DNA of 42,496 bases from Gammaproteobacteria bacterium (GTDB lineage Bacteria > Pseudomonadota > Gammaproteobacteria > JAURND01), in the NCBI GenBank assembly GCA_035546635.1, contig DASZWJ010000033.1, positions 1 through 42,496 of the forward strand, read 5' to 3'. The notes under the pieces were generated by a model, which saw only the letters and a list, made by a program, of their open reading frames with translations, ran no database searches and was not told the origin of the DNA. Below are positions 33,294 to 41,547 of the stretch, in pieces. Every line of letters begins with the position of its first letter. The first letter of the stretch is position 1. The translations under genes were made by a program, and so were the position numbers.

Positions 33294-34838
33294 ATGAGTG
33301 CTCTAATTTTCCGCTACTTTATAATTATTTTTTTGTTGTTTTCTGCAGTGGATACTTTGGCCACCCCTGCGAGCAATCCTATCAATGATTGGAAACAATA
33401 TAAAAATTTTCTAATTTTTGCTGTTCCTGTCAGTTTTGGAAAGTTTGATCCAATATCTTTTCTTCAAGCACATACAAAATATACGCTTCCCCTGGTGTTT
33501 GAGCCACTTGTTTCTATAAATCCCAACCAAGAATTAGAACCAATCTTAGCTAAATCCTGGGATATTGACCAACAACACAATACGATTACAATAACTTTGA
33601 ACAATAATCATAAATTTTCTGATGGAAGCCAGGTGACTTCTCAGGATGTTGTAAATTCAATTTTGAGAGTCTGCAGTAATAAAAGTCGAGTCAGCTTAGA
33701 GCTAGAGGGTTTGATTGGATGCAATAAACAGAATCCCCAGGTCGAGGCGCTAAATGCTACTACGATCAAATTTAAAATAAATACACATCCAACCATATTT
33801 CTTTTTCAACTAGCCTCACCCAACGCTGTTATTACTAAGCGAAACTTGTCAGGAGAACTTTTAGGCTCTGGGCCATATTTTTTAGATACTTTGAATCATG
33901 ATTATATTATTCTAAAGAAAAATACCCATTATTATGATCCATTAAATATAAAAAATGATGGCATAATCTTCTATTATTTAGATAAGAATAAAGTTCATGA
34001 ATCTCTTAAAACAGAGAGGCCTGACGGCATCATTATGTATAGAACCTCTGATTTAAATGGTTTGCAGGACGATAATTATAAGACAATTAAAAGCAATTCT
34101 AATATTACAATGATTTTTGTAATAAATAATTTCCATTTCCCATTTAATTATAAAATAGTCAGAGAAGCTATTTCCGCAGAAATATACGACCAACACAAAG
34201 TAGAATTCTGTGTATCAAACTCACATAAGGCTTATGGCATTATTCCTACAGGATTAGGAGGATCAATAGCGAATATGTCTCCTATATCTAAACCAAAAAT
34301 AAACCCTGAGACAGTATTCAAACAAGTGCCCAGTTTAAAAGACAAAATGGCTATTGTTTATGTGCATCGCCACATTGATAGTAAGAATACATGCGAAGAA
34401 AATGCACTGATTGAAGCAGCCAAAAAATATAATATTTCAATGAAATTCATTTATGATGCTGATTATTCAATACTGTTGTCCTTATATCAGAACCATAAAG
34501 CTGATGCATTTATGGAGCTTTATGTTGCAAAAAATCGTGAAGCCTATACGGTTTTGCAACCCTTTGCGCATAATGGGGCAAATGTAGCTAACATCAAAGG
34601 GTTTCAGCTTGATAATTTGTTAAATATAGCCCTTTCTGAACCCTCTTCACATAAAAGATTTCAAGATTATAATGCGATAGCAAAATATATTGAAAGTGAA
34701 GCTTTTGTTATTCCACTTTACTATAGTGATCATAGCAATCTGATAAGCCAATGTATATTAGGGGTATCCAAGGATTTTTATTTTAATCCCTATCGAATTT
34801 TTCCAAGTCTTTATAAATCGCGGGGATGCGTTAACTGA
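33294..34838 (+). CDS. Solitary ABC-type peptide-binding protein (SBP_bac_5 family)
   Basis: 514 residues. A signal peptide (MSALIFRYFIIIFLLFSAV, cleaved near LATPA) precedes a DppA/OppA/YejA-like binding protein: FEPLVSINPNQELEPILAKS, the family signature area WDIDQQHNTITITLNNNHKF, SDGSQVTSQDVVNSILRV, and LGSGPYFLD. ATG 33294 puts the signal peptide at the start; ATG 33273 is the alternative. No permease or ATPase genes lie nearby, so it may work with another transporter, or act as a periplasmic receptor for the kinase two genes upstream. YejA of this family takes up microcin C. Its role with the peptide operon is inference. Confidence 0.85.
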   Translation: MSALIFRYFIIIFLLFSAVDTLATPASNPINDWKQYKNFLIFAVPVSFGKFDPISFLQAHTKYTLPLVFEPLVSINPNQELEPILAKSWDIDQQHNTITITLNNNHKFSDGSQVTSQDVVNSILRVCSNKSRVSLELEGLIGCNKQNPQVEALNATTIKFKINTHPTIFLFQLASPNAVITKRNLSGELLGSGPYFLDTLNHDYIILKKNTHYYDPLNIKNDGIIFYYLDKNKVHESLKTERPDGIIMYRTSDLNGLQDDNYKTIKSNSNITMIFVINNFHFPFNYKIVREAISAEIYDQHKVEFCVSNSHKAYGIIPTGLGGSIANMSPISKPKINPETVFKQVPSLKDKMAIVYVHRHIDSKNTCEENALIEAAKKYNISMKFIYDADYSILLSLYQNHKADAFMELYVAKNREAYTVLQPFAHNGANVANIKGFQLDNLLNIALSEPSSHKRFQDYNAIAKYIESEAFVIPLYYSDHSNLISQCILGVSKDFYFNPYRIFPSLYKSRGCVN

Positions 34839-34863
34839 CATTAATCTGGAGAACATAATAATA

Positions 34864-35844
34864 ATGTTACAATATATTTATGGCTATGAAATCACGCAGT
34901 GTTTGTACGTAGTTGCAAAATTGGACATTGCTGATTATTTATTGGAGAGTAGTAAAGAAATTGAGCAGCTTGCAGAGCTTTGTTCGGCCTCACCTTGCGC
35001 ACTGTATAGAGTGATGAGATGCTTAGCTTCATTAGGCATCTTTGTTGAAAATGAAAATAAAGAATTTTCTTTAAATGATTTAGCGCTTCCATTAACCTCA
35101 ACTGCCAATAATTCTGCAAAAAACTTTATTATCTTATGCGGTGAATCTTTATATAATGCTGCCGCAAATTTATTGCATAGCGTTAAAACTGGTCAAGTGG
35201 GGTTTTATCATTCAACCAAGATGGATTATTGGGAATATTTAAACCTTAATCCAGAAAAAGCTAAAATATTTAATGACGCGATGGAGACAGGGTCTCGATT
35301 TACTATTGATGTTATTTTATCTGTCTATGATTTTTCTCTGTTTAATTATATTGTTGATATCGGTGGCGGAAAAGGCCATTTTATTGGCAGCATTTTAAAA
35401 AAATATCCCTCAGCAAAAGGCATATCATTTGATTTAGCTCATGTTACAATACCCGCAAACGAATATATCAATAGTTTAGAATTAAATAATCGCTGTGAAA
35501 TTATATCGGGAAGTTTTTTTGATTTTATTCCTGCAGGAGGAGATTTGTATCTATTAAAAGTGATATTACACGATTGGGATGATGATAATGCAAAAGCCAT
35601 ACTAAAAAATTGCAGAAAAGCTGTAACAAAAAGATCTAAGATCTTAATCATTGAAAAATTAATAGATAATGGAAATAATTTACAAAGTATTTTTCTAGGC
35701 GATATCAATATGTTAGTTACGCATGGGGGAAAAGAGCGTAGTTTATCCGATTTTGAGTTGTTGTTGAAAGAATCAAATTTTCATATAAACTCCGTATTAA
35801 GAACAAGCACTGCTTTTTCTATTATAGAGGCTATCCCTATATAA
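34864..35844 (+). CDS. SAM-dependent O-methyltransferase (Methyltransf_2 family)
   Basis: 326 residues, close to hydroxyindole/hydroxyneurosporene O-methyltransferases. It has an N-terminal winged-helix dimer domain (VVAKLDIADYLLESSKEIEQ, CSASPCALYRVMRCLASLGI). SAM-binding VDIGGGKGHFIGSILKKYP and ISFDLAH follow, then FLKVILHDWDDD-type sequence (LYLLKVILHDWDDDNAKAIL) with the catalytic His, and LIIEKLI. GGAG lies 12 bases before ATG 34864. It follows the binding protein by 25 bases, same operon. The last 48 bases overlap the end of the opposing MFS gene. Substrate unknown; it could modify a phenolic or secondary metabolite of this region. Confidence 0.87.
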   Translation: MLQYIYGYEITQCLYVVAKLDIADYLLESSKEIEQLAELCSASPCALYRVMRCLASLGIFVENENKEFSLNDLALPLTSTANNSAKNFIILCGESLYNAAANLLHSVKTGQVGFYHSTKMDYWEYLNLNPEKAKIFNDAMETGSRFTIDVILSVYDFSLFNYIVDIGGGKGHFIGSILKKYPSAKGISFDLAHVTIPANEYINSLELNNRCEIISGSFFDFIPAGGDLYLLKVILHDWDDDNAKAILKNCRKAVTKRSKILIIEKLIDNGNNLQSIFLGDINMLVTHGGKERSLSDFELLLKESNFHINSVLRTSTAFSIIEAIPI

Positions 35845-37050
35845 AAATTTTCTAATAAAAATATAAGTTAGATATAGTATTAGCTGTAATGATATCATAA
35901 TCAAAATTGATTGTTTTTTGGACAGATTAAAGATGGTGGCTAACAACAGCGGCGAAAAGAAATATATGAAATTTTTTTGCGCTAAAGTTATAGCCGAATA
36001 GGCATGAATTAACGTGCTGTCATTTCCAGCCATCAAAATTAGATCATCCCTGAATCGTAAAAATGAAAGTTGCATGAAAAAACTGGTTATGGCTAATGCA
36101 GGAAAAATTGCATAACTAATATTAAATTGCAGCAAGCATAGCCAAACACTATTTAACAATAAAAATTTAGATAACAAACTGCTTTTGATGAATCTTGATA
36201 TGTGGACATAAAATATACAGGCTATAATGCCGGTTAATTGTTCGATCAACCATAACCATTCTTGCAATAATTTCGGCATTCCCTCAATTATTCCAAGTTG
36301 ACTAGATGAAGATAATAAGGGTATTAATCCAGCTAATAGTAAAGATATGCTTATTTGAGTGTAAAAGGTCACTGTATCAGCATTTAAGAATATTTTGCGC
36401 TTAGACAAATTTAATGGTCTGCTTGTTTCTAGTGCACTATTGTTCTGGACATTTATAAAATGCAATAAAATGAGCGCTAAAACATAGCTTATGGCATCAA
36501 TTAAGATTATAAAATTTATTTTAAATTTTAAAAGCAGGAGCGGGGATATTGCCGTCGCTAGCAGTAAGGCAATGCTTGCGCTTAACTCCCTATTACCCGA
36601 GTATTTTCTGAACAAACTTTCATCCTTGGTTGTTAATTTAAATGTTATGGATAATAATATTGCGACAAGGACACCGGGTAAGCCAGTTAACATTATCCCC
36701 AGCAACGTAAGAGCAAAATTCTTTATCTGAAACCCTAAAAGTAAAACAATTAAAGATAAGCCCCCGAAAATTTGTGAAAGTATGAATGCGCGAGATATCC
36801 CAAACCATGCTATAATTTTTGGCACCAAATAACTAAATAAGAAAGCAGCTAGTGTCCTAGCGCCCAAAGCTATGCCTATGTAATAAATATTTTTAAAATA
36901 AGGATCTATGCTGAAAAATGTCGAAACGCTGCTTAAGGAAGATCCAAAAGCGGTTATAAAGTAAAATAAAATTAAAAATTTTTGTTTTGACACTTGTTTA
37001 AAATAAGCATGAGTGGAAGACAATTTGAGAATTAAAAACTGCGCCAGCAT
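35797..37050 (-). CDS. Second MFS-type transporter, after a small peptide gene
   Basis: About 417 residues with 10-12 hydrophobic segments, MFS-like (FLILFYFITAFGSSLSSVST, LGARTLAAFLFSYLVPKIIA, GISRAFILSQIFGGLSLIVLLL). Distantly similar in plan to the exporter at 24775 but not a close copy. The start is uncertain: ATG 37050 lies inside the terminator hairpin that follows the 17-residue peptide, and a GTG about 22 codons in is an alternative. The arrangement peptide-terminator-exporter copies that of the main operon. The 3' end overlaps the methyltransferase gene by 48 bases. Probably exports a peptide product or metabolite. Confidence 0.72.
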   Translation of the reverse strand: MLAQFLILKLSSTHAYFKQVSKQKFLILFYFITAFGSSLSSVSTFFSIDPYFKNIYYIGIALGARTLAAFLFSYLVPKIIAWFGISRAFILSQIFGGLSLIVLLLGFQIKNFALTLLGIMLTGLPGVLVAILLSITFKLTTKDESLFRKYSGNRELSASIALLLATAISPLLLLKFKINFIILIDAISYVLALILLHFINVQNNSALETSRPLNLSKRKIFLNADTVTFYTQISISLLLAGLIPLLSSSSQLGIIEGMPKLLQEWLWLIEQLTGIIACIFYVHISRFIKSSLLSKFLLLNSVWLCLLQFNISYAIFPALAITSFFMQLSFLRFRDDLILMAGNDSTLIHAYSAITLAQKNFIYFFSPLLLATIFNLSKKQSILIMISLQLILYLTYIFIRKFLYRDSLYNRKSSACS

Positions 37051-37065
37051 TGATAACACTGGCGC
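37032..37065 (-). terminator. Intrinsic terminator/attenuator after the 17-residue peptide gene
   Basis: Minus-strand stem GCGCCAGTGTT (37065-37055) with AATGCTGGCGC (37051-37041), 11 pairs with two G-U, 3-base loop, then AGTTTTTAA. It starts 9 bases after the peptide stop and reaches into the first codons of the MFS gene. Confidence 0.82.
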
Positions 37066-37073
37066 GTTTAACT

Positions 37074-37127
37074 TTAGAATTGGTAGCTATTGCCTACATT
37101 CTTTGCATTAGTTCTAAACTTTTTCAT
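37074..37127 (-). CDS. 17-residue putative peptide
   Basis: Reads MKKFRTNAKNVGNSYQF. GGAG lies 7 bases before ATG 37127, and a strong terminator follows the stop by 9 bases. The same layout (short peptide, terminator, then pathway or exporter gene) occurs at 29.3 kb. It is basic at the N-terminus and Asn-rich. No E1-like enzyme is adjacent, so it could be a second substrate of the enzyme at 28-29 kb, a signalling peptide, or a leader peptide that regulates the exporter by attenuation. All these are inference. Confidence 0.55.
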   Translation of the reverse strand: MKKFRTNAKNVGNSYQF

Positions 37128-37322
37128 AACTAATCTCCATAAGGTTAATTTAAGAAACTTAAAATAACACAATATTCTTGTTAAATCTAGCAATATTTTA
37201 GGATTCGTGGTTTCTCCCAACTTTAAAAATGATAGAATAAATCCTCGCTAACTTTGTATCACATATTAAATTATTTACGATTTTTGCATTTATCATGTTT
37301 TTCGAATTTTTAATTTAGTTTT

Positions 37323-38153
37323 ATGCCAAATTGGAGCCGTTTTTGCTATTTAACATGCGGGATTAATTTAACACGATTCATTTTAATTGGAGCTGTTAGC
37401 CTCTATATGAAAGAAAATTTTGAAAATCACCTTGAAATCATAGGCCAAAGCATTGCACATGATCTTCGCACCCCTCTTTTAGCCGTGCATTCAGGTATTG
37501 AAGGTGTAAAAAAATATCTTCCTGTGTTAATTGATACTTATAAACAAGCTGCTCAGCATCAACTCAATCTCCCTGATATTCAACCGCGACATTTTGACAT
37601 GCTAGAGAAAGCATTAAATTTTGCTTCTCAAGCCACTTATTGTGCTAATGTATATGTTAATATACTGGAACTAAACTTGACTAGGATTAATATAGGAAAT
37701 CTAATAGAGTTATGCTCAATGAGTGATTGCTTAGACAAAGCTATCGAAAAATACCCTTATAAATCAGATCGTGAAAGACTTATTTTATCTAAGTCGATTA
37801 CTCATTCAGAAGATTTTTTGTTTAATGGAAATAAAGTGTATATCAACAATCTTTTGTTGAATTTATTTAGCAACAGTGTTTATCGTGCTCAAAGAACTGA
37901 AAATGGTACGATATCTATAATAACGAAAAAAGGTAAAAATGAAAATTATTTGTATATTAAAGATACTGATATAGGTTTACCCTCCAATGAATTAGAATCA
38001 GTTTTTTTACCAACCTATCGTTCACAGCAACACAATCTAGGGCTATATTTCTGCAAAGAATTGATGAGGGTATTAAAGGGCGACATCACTTGTCATGCGG
38101 AAGAAAACTGTTTTACGGAATTTATTCTTACATTTCCTTCTCATATTTCTTAG
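37323..38153 (+). CDS. Short histidine kinase without a sensor domain (CqsS/LqsS-type core)
   Basis: 276 residues from ATG 37323; ATG 37407 (MKENFENHLEIIG) is an alternative that removes a short hydrophobic N-terminus. The H box is IAHDLRTPLLAVHSG. The dimerisation region (YLPVLIDTYKQAAQHQLNLP, then MLEKALNFASQATYCANVY) matches that of the PAS kinase at 41548, a pattern I link to CqsS/LqsS quorum-sensing kinases. N box NNLLLNLFSNSVYRA; G1 is degenerate (KDTDIGLP in place of DxGxG); G2 HNLGLYFCKEL. No sensor or receiver. It probably takes input from a partner and passes phosphate to the response regulator 78 bases downstream. Confidence 0.8.
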   Translation: MPNWSRFCYLTCGINLTRFILIGAVSLYMKENFENHLEIIGQSIAHDLRTPLLAVHSGIEGVKKYLPVLIDTYKQAAQHQLNLPDIQPRHFDMLEKALNFASQATYCANVYVNILELNLTRINIGNLIELCSMSDCLDKAIEKYPYKSDRERLILSKSITHSEDFLFNGNKVYINNLLLNLFSNSVYRAQRTENGTISIITKKGKNENYLYIKDTDIGLPSNELESVFLPTYRSQQHNLGLYFCKELMRVLKGDITCHAEENCFTEFILTFPSHIS

Positions 38154-38231
38154 AAAATCTTTATAGTGTGTTGGAAAAACTAGTTGCAATTTATCATCTG
38201 AAAAAATTTTACACAATCAAGGCATGGCCAT

Positions 38232-39239
38232 ATGAGCAATATTACCCAAGCATTATTTTATTTCCCAACAACTGTGTTACTAGTTGATGACGATTCAAAT
38301 TTTTTGTCAAATTTCGGATTTATGATTGACCAAAATATACCCTTAAAATTATGCGACACCCCACACAAAGCATTGGAGATATTGAGGTTGTCGCCAAAAG
38401 CTGAAGATATTATAAATAAATCAATTACTTCAGTTGCGCCTTTAGAGTCAGGGGATACCAATCTATTCCCCGACTATATAATGAGAGCTGATATTAAAAA
38501 TCTTCATGAATATATTTACTATAAAAGCAGGTTTTCTTGTATATCAACTTTGCTGGTTGATTATTCAATGCCAGGAATGGATGGTGATGAGCTGTGTAGG
38601 CAATTAGAAAATAATCCCGTAAAAAAAATTATGTTGACGGGGGTAGCTGATTATTCTAGGGCAATTAAATGGTTTAACTCTGGAATAATTGATCATTTTA
38701 TTGTGAAAGAATCTAACAATATGTCCGCAGAATTAAACCAGGCTATTTGTAAGTGCAAAAAAGCATACTTTGAAAAATCTTCTCTAAATTTATTAAGCTA
38801 TATTACTAAAATGAATTCCTGTTTTGATAACATAAAATATTTCGAGTTTATTCATAAATTTTTTATGGAAAATAAATTTTCTGAATATTACTTAATTGAC
38901 TCATCTGGAAGCATGTTGTTTCTTGATTTTCAAGGCAACCCAACATGGATAATTATAAAATCTGCGAATGAGATTGAGCAGTTAGCCGAGGTTTCAGTTG
39001 AAAATGAGGCACAACCCGAAATCATTAAACTACTACAAACAAAGAAGAAGATCCCTTTTTTCTTTACAGATGATGATTGGCGGGCACCCGTTTCAAATTG
39101 GGAAAATTACTTACATGAGGCATTGCCTATTCCAGGAGTGTTGGGTCATTATTTCGCAACCATTCATCCCAACACAAGATATAATTTAAATAAGGATAAA
39201 ATCACATCTCATAAAGATTATTTGTTAGCAATCAGTTAA
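38232..39239 (+). CDS. Response regulator with large unrecognised C-terminal domain
   Basis: 335 residues. An N-terminal receiver with an inserted segment: acidic pocket VLLVDDDSNF, phospho-acceptor Asp in LLVDYSMPGMDGDEL, Thr in IMLTGVAD and Lys in FIVKES. The insertion of about 40 residues between the first and third strands is unusual. The C-terminal 190 residues (CFDNIKYFEFIHKFFMENKF, YYLIDSSGSMLFLDFQGNPT) are not a DNA-binding domain I recognise; the YLIDSSGSMLFLD part resembles a PAS-like sheet. It probably pairs with the kinase just upstream. Convergent with the S24-like repressor gene, 2 bases apart. Confidence 0.8.
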   Translation: MSNITQALFYFPTTVLLVDDDSNFLSNFGFMIDQNIPLKLCDTPHKALEILRLSPKAEDIINKSITSVAPLESGDTNLFPDYIMRADIKNLHEYIYYKSRFSCISTLLVDYSMPGMDGDELCRQLENNPVKKIMLTGVADYSRAIKWFNSGIIDHFIVKESNNMSAELNQAICKCKKAYFEKSSLNLLSYITKMNSCFDNIKYFEFIHKFFMENKFSEYYLIDSSGSMLFLDFQGNPTWIIIKSANEIEQLAEVSVENEAQPEIIKLLQTKKKIPFFFTDDDWRAPVSNWENYLHEALPIPGVLGHYFATIHPNTRYNLNKDKITSHKDYLLAIS

Positions 39240-39241
39240 TC

Positions 39242-39922
39242 CTATGGATTTTTTTTCCTGTGCCAAATAACTGCCGCAGCATAAATCAAATCTATGTTAT
39301 AAACTATAGGGTCACTTATATTTGAATTGATATTTGTACAAATCAAATTAAACTTTTTACTATTGCCTTCAGTTAATAGTTTACGCAACAATAATTTTCC
39401 ATCGGCAGTTTGCACAATACAATCTAAACCTATTACTGATTGGATATCATCTTTGTAACGTTTGATTCCTGCCACATAGTCTCCTTTTTGGTAACATGGG
39501 TTCATGCTGTCATCATGAATAACCAAATCTACAGATCCTGGATTATGATTTCTAAAATAAATGAGTTCTTCTATAATATGTTTATCTTGATCAGAAATGA
39601 CCTTAGAATTTGGAGGTGGTTCAAGCATTACATTTTCAAAGTTTGGAATAATCGTTGGGCCTTGACCAATTTCATAAAGCAACCAATCAGCTGTGCACAT
39701 AACCCCTTCTTTCTTTAACTCACCTATAACCTTCTGTGCGCCATTTTCTGAAAGTCCTCCATGCCGAGCTACTTCCCAGCCAATTAAAGTATCGATTTTG
39801 ATGCCGGTATGTTCACACATTTCTTTGCGCGTAAGATTAGCTAGATTCCGCAGCTTACGCAATCTTTTAGCCCTAGCCTCTGGTGAGGATTTAGGATCAT
39901 CTATTTTTTTTTGTGATGTCAT
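39242..39922 (-). CDS. XRE-type HTH regulator with C-terminal S24/LexA-like domain
   Basis: 226 residues from ATG 39922 (an in-frame TTG at 39937 is possible). N-terminal helix-turn-helix at about 18-75 (LRKLRNLANLTRKEMCEHTG, IKIDTLIGWEV). The C-terminal half resembles phage CI/LexA S24: Ser in VIHDDSMNP, then KGDYVAGIKRY and Lys in GKLLLRKLL. It could be a self-cleaving repressor, or keep only the fold; I see no clear Ala-Gly or Cys-Gly cleavage site. Such proteins are common near mobile regions in Legionellales. It may control nearby genes, though its operator is not visible. Confidence 0.82.
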   Translation of the reverse strand: MTSQKKIDDPKSSPEARAKRLRKLRNLANLTRKEMCEHTGIKIDTLIGWEVARHGGLSENGAQKVIGELKKEGVMCTADWLLYEIGQGPTIIPNFENVMLEPPPNSKVISDQDKHIIEELIYFRNHNPGSVDLVIHDDSMNPCYQKGDYVAGIKRYKDDIQSVIGLDCIVQTADGKLLLRKLLTEGNSKKFNLICTNINSNISDPIVYNIDLIYAAAVIWHRKKNP

Positions 39923-39937
39923 GTAAAATGTTGCCAA

Positions 39938-40419
39938 TATGATATTGATAAAAATTTGCTATTTAAATTATCTCTATTCAATACAAAGATGTTTTTTAAA
40001 AAAAGGGGTTAATTTTTTTAATTATTCCACACTCCAGATATTCTGCCAACCCTGTAAACTCCAATACGAAAAATAGTTGCCTCAAAATTAGCTGATTTCT
40101 AATATGAATAACATACCATTTAAAAAGTAGCAAATTTCCGCTTTTAGAGAGTTAAGTCAGCGATACTTCATTCTTTTGATACGTAGGAAGTTGGTCTTAT
40201 ATGTGGAATAAAGAGTCTTATTCGATAGGAGTGAAGAACCATCAGAGTAAAAATTAAAATTTGACTACACCAGGTACAGACCAGTCTATGCCATAAGCTT
40301 AAAAAACCATTAAGGTATTGCTTTCAAAAACAGTTGCGCAGATAATAGGCGCAGCCCCTCGGTGCTAAGAACACCTTGGGGCCACTTCCACAATCTAAGC
40401 TAATCCAGGAGCTTAAATT
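39938..40419. other. Gene-free AT-rich stretch with one hairpin
   Basis: No supported coding sequence on either strand. It presumably holds the promoter of the S24-like regulator and a leader for the small ORF at 40420. CCCCTCGGTG and CACCTTGGGG (about 40356-40382) form a hairpin with two mismatches, a possible leader structure or weak terminator. Confidence 0.4.
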
Positions 40420-40638
40420 ATGACCCGTAAAGTTTACACCAACGCGCGTCCGCGCAAAATTCCTTTTTTTACTTTTGATCAATTTTTGTACATTTCCGTT
40501 CGCCCTGTTTTCGGATCAGCAGCGAACATCCCTGCGATTTTGTTTAAACCTTCTGTCCATAATGCATTGTGGAAGCAGAATCGCAGGCACGAAATGTCCA
40601 AAAACGGGTCAACAGTAACAAGGAATGGGGTAGGCTGA
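40420..40638 (+). CDS. Doubtful small ORF, 72 residues
   Basis: ATG 40420 has a good AGGAG site 8 bases upstream, which is the main reason to list it. The product starts MTRKVYTNARPRKIPFFTFD and is rich in basic and aromatic residues, with no recognised domain. The last third overlaps sequence of a different, more GC-rich character, so the gene may be a truncated remnant that has run into unrelated DNA. A hairpin follows the stop directly. Confidence 0.35.
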   Translation: MTRKVYTNARPRKIPFFTFDQFLYISVRPVFGSAANIPAILFKPSVHNALWKQNRRHEMSKNGSTVTRNGVG

Positions 40639-40639
40639 G

Positions 40640-40700
40640 CAGAAGGGGGATTGATGGCGGAGCGAATTTGGCCGCTCCGCCGTTAATTCTGCCCCTTCTG
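40640..40700. repeat. GC-rich hairpin upstream of the DUF3050-like gene
   Basis: Outer arms CAGAAGGGG (40640-40648) and CCCCTTCTG (40692-40700) and inner arms GGCGGAGCG (40656-40664) and CGCTCCGCC (40673-40681) are perfect pairs with a short unpaired interval between. It may be a terminator for the small ORF or a REP-like element; it argues against a start codon of the next gene upstream of it. Confidence 0.5.
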
Positions 40701-40742
40701 CCAGCTTCCCCGCAGCTGAAATTCAGCAGCGAGGACGCGCGC

Positions 40743-41516
40743 GTGCACACAAAATTATTGCAGATTATCGCCGCCATCTCACCCTTGGCTGATGCGATTA
40801 AACGGCATAAGCTGTTAACAGCAATCGATTCCATCGAAAAACTACGCCTTTTCACCCAAATTCATGTCTATGCGGTGTGGGACTTTATGGCCTTGCTAAA
40901 AGCCCTTCAAGGCAAACTGACCTCAATGCAACCACTTTGGACACCGCCCATAAACCCTATGGGATGCCATTTAATCAATACCCTCTTAAGTGAGGAAGAA
41001 AGTGATCATCTTCCTGATGGTAGATACTTAAGTCACTTTGCCCTTTATTTAGAAGCTATGTCACATTGTGGCGCCAATATTCAGCCCATAACCGGCTTTA
41101 TCAGCGATATAAAAGCCGATAAGCCACTTTCCAGCCTATTAGCCCGAACTGATTTACCCGTGCCGGCCAGGCGCTTTATCGCCGATACTTTTACCATCAT
41201 AGAAAAAAACAGCCATGCCATTGCTGCCTCATTAGCCTTTGCTCGTGAATATATCACCTCGAATTTATTTTCAACTTTACTGCGAACGATTGAACCCACT
41301 GGTTCACATTATTCACTAGAAACTTTGAAATGTTACTTGCAACGCCACATTGACCTCGATAGCGACAAACACAGCCAACAATCGCAACAGTTGGTCGCCA
41401 GTCTCTGCGGAACGGATGAAATCAAATGGCAAGAAGCCTTAGATGCTGCCCACTTTTCATTGCAAAGCCGAATTCAATTACTGGATGGAATCCATGCTGC
41501 CATCACGCATTTATGA
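40743..41516 (+). CDS. DUF3050-like protein, possible haem-oxygenase-fold enzyme
   Basis: About 257 residues from GTG 40743 (GAGGA upstream); the open frame continues upstream to 40569 but through a hairpin and unrelated-looking sequence. The text FTQIHVYAVWDFMALLKALQ, PDGRYLSHFALYLEAMSHCG and LQRHIDLDSDKHSQQS fits DUF3050, a family I believe shares the haem-oxygenase-like helical bundle; the His, Glu and H-x3-D-x3-H residues could bind metal. Function unknown. It lies 31 bases upstream of the PAS kinase on the same strand, so the two probably form an operon. Confidence 0.72.
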   Translation: MHTKLLQIIAAISPLADAIKRHKLLTAIDSIEKLRLFTQIHVYAVWDFMALLKALQGKLTSMQPLWTPPINPMGCHLINTLLSEEESDHLPDGRYLSHFALYLEAMSHCGANIQPITGFISDIKADKPLSSLLARTDLPVPARRFIADTFTIIEKNSHAIAASLAFAREYITSNLFSTLLRTIEPTGSHYSLETLKCYLQRHIDLDSDKHSQQSQQLVASLCGTDEIKWQEALDAAHFSLQSRIQLLDGIHAAITHL

Positions 41517-41547
41517 GAGATTAAATCAACCCATACCAAGGAAATGG

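Noticed and set aside
40569..40742. N-terminal extension of the DUF3050-like gene
   Set aside because: The 58 extra residues pass through a strong hairpin, look unrelated to the family, and have no ribosome binding site; GTG 40743 fits better.
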